NCBI GenBank assembly: GCA_964560775.1
Contig: CAZLNH010000285.1
Span: 1-6,388, forward strand
DNA from: Woeseia sp964560775
Lineage (GTDB): Bacteria; Pseudomonadota; Gammaproteobacteria; Steroidobacterales; Woeseiaceae
Reading direction: 5' to 3'
Length of the DNA: 6,388 nucleotides
Each line of letters starts with the position of its first letter. The first letter of the stretch is position 1. The translations under genes were made by a program, and so were the position numbers. Below are positions 1 to 6,015 of the stretch, in pieces. The notes below the pieces were generated by a model, which had not been told where the DNA came from, did no database searches, and worked only from the letters and a program-made list of their open reading frames with translations.

Positions 1-106
1 TCCGTTTGACAGAGTCATTGTCCGTGCGAGATCGCCACGGCGCTACGCGCCTCGCGACGACGGGGTACGGTATGCTCTTGTACGTCCGGGACCACGGTGT
101 GCGTGC
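1..106. other. leader region upstream of oppA
   Basis: No gene could be supported in this stretch. The oppA reading frame stays open through it to the window edge but contains no ATG, GTG, TTG or CTG codon before position 107, so it does not offer a longer start within the window. A perfect TTGACA lies at 6-11, but nothing resembling a -10 box follows at 16-18 bases. TATGCT at 71-76 resembles a -10 box but has no -35 partner. Promoter assignment is therefore open. Bases 1-9 could include the end of an upstream gene (TGA at 7-9), which cannot be decided here. Confidence 0.4.
32..57. other. GC-rich imperfect hairpin in the oppA leader
   Basis: The inner stem is GGCGC (39-43) paired with GCGCC (47-51) around a three-base loop TAC. 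An outer stem pairs TCGC (32-35) with GCGA (54-57), separated from the inner stem by a small asymmetric internal loop. No run of T follows, so it is not a standard intrinsic terminator. It might be a structured leader, a fragment of a REP-like element or chance in GC-rich DNA; the sequence does not distinguish these. Confidence 0.3.
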
Positions 107-1723
107 ATGATGAACGGTGTTCGGAAACCAGACTGTCGCACCCTGCTTCGGGTGCTGGCACTGTCCGTTGCCGGCCTGCTGCTGGCCGGATGCGGCGGCG
201 CGGAAGATACCGGCAACGTCCTGAACCGGGCGGTCGGGCCGGAACCCGAGTCGCTGGACCCGCATCACAGTCGCACTGCGCAGGCACAGAGTGTGCAACG
301 TGACCTGTTTGAAGGACTGGTTGCTTTTTCACCGTCCGGGGATCTCGTGCCCGCCGTCGCGGAGCGCTGGCAGCTGTCGGACGATGGACGCCGTTATACA
401 TTCGAGTTACGGCGTGACGCGCACTGGTCGAACGGCGATGCCGTTACGGCTTCCGATTTCGTGTTCAGTTTCAGGCGGCTTGTCGATCCGGCGACAGCAT
501 CGTTTTATGCTGAAAGCCTCATTGCCGTCACAAATGCCCAGGAGATTGTGAACGGCGCGAAGCCGCCGGACGCGCTTGCGGTTTCGGCGCCCGGGCCGCA
601 CCGGCTGGAAATCGAACTAGAACGGCCGGTGCCGTATTTTTTAAGCCTGCTCGCCAAGCCTAGCGCGTTTCCCGTGCACCCGCCGTCGGTCGCTCTGCAC
701 GGTGACAGCTTCGCGCGACCCGGGCGCCTCATCAGCAACGGTGCGTACAAGCTCGACGACTGGCAGCTCGGGGCCGTTATCGACATAAGCCGCAACGAGC
801 ATTACTGGAATAATGGAGAAACCGCGATCGATCGCGTCCGACATCACGTGACCGTCGAGCCGGCGTCCGAGCTATACCGCTACCGTGCCGGTGAACTGCA
901 TATCACATCGACGGTGCCCCTCGAGGCGTACGAACAAGTAAAGCGGGAGCGCCCGGACGAGCTGCATGTTGCGCCGCAGCTCGGTACCTATTTCTATGGA
1001 TTGAACCTGAATCGCGAGCCGTTCCGCGACAACCCGGCGCTGAGGCGCGCATTGACGATGGCGATCGACCGGGACGTCCTGGCGGAGCAGGTCATCGGCC
1101 GCGGAGAATTGCCGGCCTACAGCTGGGTTCCACCCGGCACATTGAACTACGAATCGCCGCGCATGGCGTTCGCCGACCTGCCGGCGGATGAACGTATCGA
1201 AGAGGCCCGGCGACATTACCGGGAAGCGGGCTACAGCGACGACAATCCTGTCAGCGTCGAGCTGCGCTACAACACGTCCGACACGCACCAGCGTATCGCG
1301 CTAGCGGTACAGTCCATGTGGCGCGATGCGCTCGGATTCGAGGCAACGCTGATCAACGAGGAATTCCAGGTGCTGGTTGCGAACATGCGCGCGATGGAGA
1401 TAACCGAAGCGTTTCGCCTGAGTTGGCTCGGCGACTACAATGATGCGTATTCATTCCTTTCGCTATTCGAGTCCGACAATCCGTCCAACATGTACGGTTA
1501 CAGCAGCGACGAATACGATGCATTGCTTGCCGAGGCGGCTGTGCAGCTTGATCCGGATCGCCGCCGCGACTACCTGCAGCGGGCCGAACAACTGTTGCTC
1601 GATGATAATCCGGTCATCCCGCTGTACTTCCACGTCAGCAAACACCTCGTGAGCCCGGGCGTTGCCGGCTGGCAAGACAACGTGCTGGATTTTCACTACA
1701 GTCAGCACCTGAGCCTGCGTTAA
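107..1723 (+). CDS. oppA: oligopeptide ABC transporter, substrate-binding lipoprotein OppA
   Basis: This 538-residue protein belongs to the SBP_bac_5 (OppA/DppA) family and would bind peptides outside the inner membrane and deliver them to OppBC. A basic n-region and hydrophobic stretch (about 11-28) end in the lipobox LAGC with Cys29, so it should be a lipoprotein; enteric OppA is a soluble periplasmic protein. The family signature lies at about 79-125 (GDLVPAVAERW, DGRRYTFELR, HWSNGD, DFVFSFRRL). Further OppA-like blocks are EHYWNN (231-236), RYRAGEL (258-264), FRDNPALRRALTMAIDRD (306-323) and WLGDYND (440-446). By hand alignment Arg437 and Asp443 match Salmonella OppA Arg413 and Asp419, which contact the peptide C and N termini. 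Leu441 replaces a disulfide cysteine of the enteric protein. Length is normal. ATG 107 is the first in-frame start; a second ATG at 110 is an alternative. The Shine-Dalgarno match is weak. Peptide specificity is not readable from the sequence. Confidence 0.93.
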   Translation: MMNGVRKPDCRTLLRVLALSVAGLLLAGCGGAEDTGNVLNRAVGPEPESLDPHHSRTAQAQSVQRDLFEGLVAFSPSGDLVPAVAERWQLSDDGRRYTFELRRDAHWSNGDAVTASDFVFSFRRLVDPATASFYAESLIAVTNAQEIVNGAKPPDALAVSAPGPHRLEIELERPVPYFLSLLAKPSAFPVHPPSVALHGDSFARPGRLISNGAYKLDDWQLGAVIDISRNEHYWNNGETAIDRVRHHVTVEPASELYRYRAGELHITSTVPLEAYEQVKRERPDELHVAPQLGTYFYGLNLNREPFRDNPALRRALTMAIDRDVLAEQVIGRGELPAYSWVPPGTLNYESPRMAFADLPADERIEEARRHYREAGYSDDNPVSVELRYNTSDTHQRIALAVQSMWRDALGFEATLINEEFQVLVANMRAMEITEAFRLSWLGDYNDAYSFLSLFESDNPSNMYGYSSDEYDALLAEAAVQLDPDRRRDYLQRAEQLLLDDNPVIPLYFHVSKHLVSPGVAGWQDNVLDFHYSQHLSLR

Positions 1724-1763
1724 GCCTAGCGCGCAACCGGCCGTAGAGCCGACAGGTCACTGA

Positions 1764-2702
1764 ATGCTGCAAGCCGGCGCCATCCGCTTTGCGTTTTTCC
1801 GATTGCTCGGAGCAATACCGACACTGCTCCTCGTTATTGTCATTGCCTTTTTGATGGTGCATGCCGCGCCCGGCGGGCCGTTCGACGACGAACGCGCATT
1901 GCCGGCGGAAATCGAAGCGAACATCCGGCAAAGCTATCATCTTGACGAGCCTTTGCCGCAGCAGTTCGTGCGTTACCTGTCCGGCGTCATGCAGGGTGAT
2001 CTCGGCCCGTCGTACCGTTATCGTGACTACACCGTTTCCGAACTGATTGGGGCGGCCGCACCGCTGTCGCTGTGGCTGGGCACGCTCGCGATGCTGCTTG
2101 CGCTCGTCATCGGCATGGTTGCCGGCACGCTTGCTGCGCTTCGCGCCTCGCGCCCGGCCGATCGCTGGATCAGTGGCGTCGCGATGACCGGCATTTCGAT
2201 CCCGGTGTTCGTTATTGCACCGCTGCTCGTGTTGCTATTCGCCGTGCAACTCAAATGGCTGCCGGCAAGCTGGAGCGGCGGCAACGGAACTGGACGTTAC
2301 CTGTTGCCGGTAATTGCGCTGGCGCTGCCGCAGATCGCCTATATCACGCGGCTGGTGCGTACGAGCATGATCGACGTACTCGGCAGCGACTTTGTACGTA
2401 CCGCGCGAGCGCAGGGACTTGCTACCAGCGCGATTGTCCGCTACCACGCGGCGAAGCCGGCGATGCTGCCGCTGCTTTCGTATATGGGCCCGGCGATCGC
2501 CGGCATCCTGACCGGCTCGGTGGTCGTCGAGGCAATCTTCGGTATTCCGGGACTTGGCCAGCTGTTCGTGCGCGGTGCGCTTAATCGCGATTACACGCTG
2601 GTGCTCGGCATCGTCATCTTTTACGCGACGCTCGTCATCGTGCTGAATGCGCTTGTCGACATGCTGTACGGATTTATCGACCCGCGGATCCGGCAGCAAT
2701 GA
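1764..2702 (+). CDS. oppB: oligopeptide ABC transporter permease OppB
   Basis: This 312-residue integral inner-membrane protein is one half of the peptide channel. It aligns almost end to end with enteric OppB: an N-terminal membrane helix (about 11-33), the periplasmic segment with APGGPF and the LP-E-AN--SYHLDEP stretch (35-63), GDLGPSYRYRDY (78-89), then about five further helices near 100-126, 137-162, 179-197, 236-257 and 278-303. The cytoplasmic EAA coupling loop runs about 209-236 (DFVRTARAQGL then KPAMLP) and should dock on the ATPase. SYMGPAIAGILTGS, FGIPGLGQLFV and GALNRDYTLVLG are hallmark OppB blocks. ATG 1764 is supported by AGGT at 1754-1757, six bases upstream. A 40-base gap follows oppA, and the stop overlaps the oppC start by 4 bases. 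Length is normal and nothing is missing. OppB and the closely related DppB are hard to separate, but the YRYRDY and PGGPF blocks favour OppB. Confidence 0.95.
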   Translation: MLQAGAIRFAFFRLLGAIPTLLLVIVIAFLMVHAAPGGPFDDERALPAEIEANIRQSYHLDEPLPQQFVRYLSGVMQGDLGPSYRYRDYTVSELIGAAAPLSLWLGTLAMLLALVIGMVAGTLAALRASRPADRWISGVAMTGISIPVFVIAPLLVLLFAVQLKWLPASWSGGNGTGRYLLPVIALALPQIAYITRLVRTSMIDVLGSDFVRTARAQGLATSAIVRYHAAKPAMLPLLSYMGPAIAGILTGSVVVEAIFGIPGLGQLFVRGALNRDYTLVLGIVIFYATLVIVLNALVDMLYGFIDPRIRQQ

Positions 2703-3547
2703 GTGCCGTTCCGGCAGCCGTACCGCGCGCGCGCCTGGCGAAGGTTATCGGCGTCAGCGGCGTGTTGCTGCTCGTCATTGCCATCGTTGCGATCATCGGG
2801 CCGCTGGCAAGCCCGCATGGCTACGAGACAACGGACTTTAATAATGGCTTGCAGCCGCCATCGATCGGCGACCAGCATTATTTTGGCACCGACGACCTCG
2901 GCCGCGACCAGTTCGTTCGCACGATGATGGGCGCACGAATCACGCTGACCGTTGCGATCATCGCGAGTCTCGTCAGCCTGATCATCGGCGTCGCGTGGGG
3001 TGCGATCGCCGGCTACGCCGGCGGCCGTGTCGATGCCGTGATGATGCGTATCGTCGATGTGCTATATGCACTGCCGTTCATATTCTTTGTCATCCTCCTG
3101 ATGGCGACCTTCGAGCGGAACTTCATGCTGATGTTCATTGCCATCGGCGCGATCAACTGGCTGGACATGGCGCGTATCGTGCGCGGGCAAACGCTGGCGT
3201 TAAGGGAACGCGAGTTCGTCGAAGCGGCACGGCTGATCGGCGTGCCGGCCTGGCGCATCGTGTTCCGCCATATCACACCGAACCTGCTGGGCGTCATAGT
3301 CGTGTATGTAACATTGACGGTTCCGCAGGCAATCCTGATCGAATCCTTCCTGAGCTTTCTAGGCCTCGGTGTCCAGGAGCCGCGCACGTCCCTCGGCGCG
3401 CTGGTAAGCGGCGGCACCGGCTACATGGAGCAGGCGCCGTGGGTGCTGTTGCTGCCGTCAACATTGCTCGCGGTCATCCTGCTTGCGTTCAACTTTCTGG
3501 GTGACGGACTACGCGACGCGCTGGATCCGCGGGGCAGCCGGCGATGA
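2699..3547 (+). CDS. oppC: oligopeptide ABC transporter permease OppC
   Basis: This 282-residue inner-membrane permease is the second half of the peptide channel. A short cytoplasmic N-terminus precedes a membrane helix (about 16-36) ending in GPLASP. The periplasmic part carries the family signature FGTDDLGRD (62-70). Helices follow near 80-106, 115-137, 141-156, 195-223 and 247-268. The EAA loop lies about 171-198 (EFVEAARLIGVPAWR, then the RHITPN element). ESFLSFLGLGVQEP (215-228) and the C-terminal FNFLGDGLRDALDPR (264-278) are diagnostic of the OppC/DppC family. At 282 residues it is slightly shorter than enteric OppC (about 302), mostly at the N-terminus. It overlaps oppB by ATGA at 2699-2702 and overlaps the ATPase gene in the same way at 3544-3547, which points to coupled translation and matched subunit amounts. 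No strong Shine-Dalgarno precedes it, as is usual for an overlapping start. Confidence 0.94.
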   Translation: MSAVPAAVPRARLAKVIGVSGVLLLVIAIVAIIGPLASPHGYETTDFNNGLQPPSIGDQHYFGTDDLGRDQFVRTMMGARITLTVAIIASLVSLIIGVAWGAIAGYAGGRVDAVMMRIVDVLYALPFIFFVILLMATFERNFMLMFIAIGAINWLDMARIVRGQTLALREREFVEAARLIGVPAWRIVFRHITPNLLGVIVVYVTLTVPQAILIESFLSFLGLGVQEPRTSLGALVSGGTGYMEQAPWVLLLPSTLLAVILLAFNFLGDGLRDALDPRGSRR

Positions 3548-5349
3548 ACCTACTGTCGGTCCGGGACCTCGTCGTCCGCTATCCTGGCAGCGAACAGGAC
3601 GCAGTTTCGGGCGTCTCGTTCGATATCGCGCACGGCGAGACTGTCGGCCTGATTGGTGAATCCGGCAGCGGCAAGACCCAGACCGCACTGGCCATGATGG
3701 GTTTGCTGCCGCCCGGCGCGATCGCCTCGGGCAGCGTACGGTTTGAAGATACCGAGCTGCTCGGTGCCCCAGCCGCCGTTCTCAACACGTTCCGCCCGTG
3801 CCGCATGGCCATGGTGTTCCAGGATCCGCAACAGGCTCTGAACCCGTACGTCCGCATCGGCGACCAGCTGCAACGGGTCGTCCTGACGCACCGGCTGGCT
3901 CCGCGATCCGGTGCCCCGGCCCGGGTGCAGGAAATGCTGAAGCAAGTCGGCCTGCCGGATCCCGAGCGCCAGATGCACGCCTGGCCGCACCAGTTGTCGG
4001 GCGGTATGCGCCAGCGTGTCATGATTGCGGCCGCACTGCTCGGCGAACCGGATCTGTTGATCGCCGACGAACCGACAACGGCGCTCGACGTCACCGTGCA
4101 GATGCAGATCCTCGCCCTGCTGCGCAGCTTGCGGCAAAGATTTCGCTCAGCACTCCTGTTAATCACGCACGATCTCGGCGTCGTCGCCGGCAACTGTGAA
4201 CGCAGGCTGGTCCTCGAGCAGGGACGGCTGATCGAGGGAGGTGCGGCGCACGATGTGTTCCAGAATCCACAACACGAACGCACCCGCGCGATGGTCGACG
4301 CGGCTACGCCATTGCACGACATCGCGCTACCGGTTGATGCGCCAGCCCGTGATGCCGAAACAGTACTGAGCGCTGCGGGTCTGTTCGTCAGCCACTACGA
4401 GAAGCCCCGCGGCGCCGTCTGGCGGCGGGACGAAGTGCCGGCCGTCCGTGATGTCGGCTTCGAATTGCGGCGCGGCGAAACGCTCGCGCTCGTCGGTGAA
4501 TCGGGTTCCGGCAAGACCAGCCTCGCACGCGCGCTGCTTGGACTGGTGCCGCACAAGTCGGGCGTGATCTGCGTGCTCGGCACGCGGCTGCAGGGCGCAC
4601 TGTCCAGGCGGCCGCTGTCTGTGCGGCGCGACCTGCAGCTCGTATTCCAGGACCCGGCGGCCTCGCTGAATCCGGCGATGCGCGTGCGGGATATTGTTGC
4701 CGAGCCGCTGCAGGTGCACGAACGGACGCTTGGACGCGGCGCGCGGCATGACGCGGTCGCCAGAATACTCGAACGCGTCGGACTCGCAGCCGAGCTAGGC
4801 GCGCGCTTCCCGCACGAACTATCGGGAGGCCAGGCACAGCGCGTCGCTATCGCACGTGCGTTGATCGCAAGCCCTCGCGTGCTTGTCTGTGATGAGGCGG
4901 TCGCGGCTTTGGATGGCTCGTCACGGCGCGAAATCCTCGACCTGCTTCGACGCGAACAACAGCGAAGCGGATTGTCCCTGCTGTTCATTTCGCACGACCT
5001 CGGCGTCGTCAAACAACTGAGCCACCGCGTCATCGTCATGTATATGGGTCGCGTCTGCGAAATTGCGGACAGCTCGGCCCTGTTTACCCGCCCGCGTCAC
5101 CCGTATACGCGCGCCCTGATCGACTCAGTACCCCGGCCCGACCCCGACGCGCAGGTCAAACCGCCCGAGCTGCGCGGCGAAGTAACGTCTTTGCGCCATC
5201 CGCCGCCCGGCTGCGTGTTCCATCCGCGCTGCCACTTTGTCATCGAGCGGTGCCGGGTCGACGTACCCGAGGCGGTTCTAATCGAGGGTTCTATCGCCAC
5301 TTGCCACCGTGCCGCCGAACTTGACCTTCATCTGGATCAGCGTTCGTAG
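3544..5349 (+). CDS. fused OppD-OppF type peptide ABC transporter ATPase (two nucleotide-binding domains)
   Basis: This 601-residue cytoplasmic protein should supply both ATPase domains of the importer, which are OppD and OppF in enterics. Domain 1 (about 1-250) has Walker A GESGSGKT (38-45), Q-loop Gln93, signature LSGGM (151-155), Walker B LLIADE (171-176) and H-loop His209. A linker (about 250-275) leads to domain 2, with Walker A GESGSGKT (318-325), Gln369, signature LSGGQ (426-430), Walker B VLVCDE (446-451) and His484. Domain 2 ends in an oligo_HPY extension (HPYTRAL 519-525, CVFHPRC 557-563) with Cys557, 563, 570 and 587; equivalent cysteines in DppD-type ATPases have been reported to hold an iron-sulfur cluster. 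Domain 1 keeps only a short remnant of this tail. Both ATP sites look complete. In domain 2 the usual Pro after Walker B is Ala452 (DEAVAALD). Two-domain fusions are known in the family, for example YejF and GsiA. The start overlaps oppC by ATGA. Confidence 0.94.
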   Translation: MNLLSVRDLVVRYPGSEQDAVSGVSFDIAHGETVGLIGESGSGKTQTALAMMGLLPPGAIASGSVRFEDTELLGAPAAVLNTFRPCRMAMVFQDPQQALNPYVRIGDQLQRVVLTHRLAPRSGAPARVQEMLKQVGLPDPERQMHAWPHQLSGGMRQRVMIAAALLGEPDLLIADEPTTALDVTVQMQILALLRSLRQRFRSALLLITHDLGVVAGNCERRLVLEQGRLIEGGAAHDVFQNPQHERTRAMVDAATPLHDIALPVDAPARDAETVLSAAGLFVSHYEKPRGAVWRRDEVPAVRDVGFELRRGETLALVGESGSGKTSLARALLGLVPHKSGVICVLGTRLQGALSRRPLSVRRDLQLVFQDPAASLNPAMRVRDIVAEPLQVHERTLGRGARHDAVARILERVGLAAELGARFPHELSGGQAQRVAIARALIASPRVLVCDEAVAALDGSSRREILDLLRREQQRSGLSLLFISHDLGVVKQLSHRVIVMYMGRVCEIADSSALFTRPRHPYTRALIDSVPRPDPDAQVKPPELRGEVTSLRHPPPGCVFHPRCHFVIERCRVDVPEAVLIEGSIATCHRAAELDLHLDQRS

Positions 5350-5434
5350 GCAGACGTCGCTTCCCGGAGACACTTGTTTGACCCGGATGCGCGTGCTACT
5401 TACTGCCGCTCAATGGCGTGACGGAGGACCAGCC
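5350..5434. other. intergenic gap between the opp operon and bactofilin gene
   Basis: The gap has no stem-loop followed by a T run, so no intrinsic terminator for the opp operon is visible. TTGACC at 5378-5383 is -35-like, but the following bases (TACTTA at 5397-5402, TACTGC at 5401-5406) are poor -10 matches. Whether the bactofilin is read through from opp or has its own promoter cannot be settled from sequence. Confidence 0.3.
5423..5428 (+). promoter_or_regulatory. Shine-Dalgarno site deciding the bactofilin start
   Basis: GGAGGA stands six bases before ATG 5435 and is the strongest ribosome-binding site in the window. It favours this ATG over the in-frame upstream candidates GTG 5309 and ATG 5387, which would add residues with no bactofilin character and, for 5309, overlap the ATPase gene. 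Confidence 0.8.
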
Positions 5435-6010
5435 ATGTTCGAACGCGGCAAAAAGGATGGCGATTACGAAGAGTCGGCAGTTCCCGGGGCGACCGGGTCG
5501 GTGCGCGACCGCGGAGTGCCGGGCAACTCGCGTCGCGGCGAGTCCGCTGTCATCGGGCGCTCCATCAGGATCAACGGCGATTTGCGTGGTGACGAAGACC
5601 TGCGCATCGAAGGCGACGTCAGCGGTACCGTGGAACTGAAGAACAGTAACCTGACGATCGGCAAGGAAGGCAAGGTAAGTGCCGACGTCTATGCGAAATC
5701 GATCGAAGTCGACGGCACCACCGAGGGCGATCTGTATGCGACCGAGCGGGTTATCGTACACATTAACGCGCAGGTGCGTGGCAACATCACCGCGCCGAAG
5801 GTCGCCATCGAGGAAGGTGCCCGATTCAGGGGTTCAATCGAGATGGACCCGGATGCGGTTGAGAAGGCGCTCGGCAAGGCGCACATGCAGTCCGCCGCGA
5901 AGTCCGCATCCGGGCGCCCGGTTGGCAAGCCGGGTGACGGGCGTAGCGCGCCGAAGGGCGTCGCCAGCGACGTCGGCGCGACCCCGGTCCCACCAGCCGG
6001 CGCCGCGTAG
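5435..6010 (+). CDS. bactofilin, polymer-forming cytoskeletal protein
   Basis: The 191-residue product has three parts: a polar, flexible N-terminus (1-37), a bactofilin (DUF583) right-handed beta-helix domain (about 38-137), and a Gly/Ala/Pro/Lys-rich disordered tail (about 145-191). The core shows the typical short-period beta pattern: SAVIGRSIRINGDL, EDLRIEGDVSGTV, LTIGKEGKVSADV, KSIEVDGTTEGDLYATERVIV and APKVAIEEGARFRGSIEMD. Bactofilins polymerise without nucleotide into membrane-associated filaments that help place cell-wall, shape or polar proteins. No transmembrane helix is seen. The N-terminus MFERGKK begins with Met-Phe and basic residues, similar to the membrane-targeting peptide described for Caulobacter BacA, which also supports this start. 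Which process it serves here is unknown. It lies 85 bases after the ATPase gene and 5 bases before the next gene, so co-expression with the downstream gene is likely. Confidence 0.93.
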   Translation: MFERGKKDGDYEESAVPGATGSVRDRGVPGNSRRGESAVIGRSIRINGDLRGDEDLRIEGDVSGTVELKNSNLTIGKEGKVSADVYAKSIEVDGTTEGDLYATERVIVHINAQVRGNITAPKVAIEEGARFRGSIEMDPDAVEKALGKAHMQSAAKSASGRPVGKPGDGRSAPKGVASDVGATPVPPAGAA

Positions 6011-6015
6011 CGACC

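Noticed and set aside
6..34. Promoter built on TTGACA at 6-11
   Set aside because: No -10-like hexamer occurs at 16-18 base spacing; the best candidate (GATCGC) matches only two positions.
15..401. Antisense open frame of 128 codons over the leader and oppA start
   Set aside because: It mirrors the GC-rich oppA codons, is Arg/Pro-rich and shows no recognisable domain or ribosome-binding site.
1736..1752. Hairpin between oppA and oppB that could reduce downstream expression, as reported for enteric opp
   Set aside because: Only a four-pair CGGC/GCCG stem can be formed and no T run follows; too weak to call.
2072..2584. Second plus-strand frame of 170 codons inside oppB
   Set aside because: It is nested in a conserved permease gene and gives an Arg/Ala/His-rich product with no membrane pattern; a frame shadow.
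3579..4322. Long antisense open frame opposite ATPase domain 1
   Set aside because: The product is Ser/Arg/Cys-rich without domain structure, as expected opposite a conserved GC-rich gene; the plus strand encodes an unmistakable ATPase.
3655..4519. Near-identical segments encoding GESGSGKT 840 bases apart
   Set aside because: This is the expected homology between the two Walker A motifs of a two-domain ATPase, not a mobile or recombinational repeat.
5309..5434. N-terminal extension of the bactofilin from GTG 5309
   Set aside because: It would overlap the ATPase gene, lacks bactofilin character and ignores the strong Shine-Dalgarno before ATG 5435.
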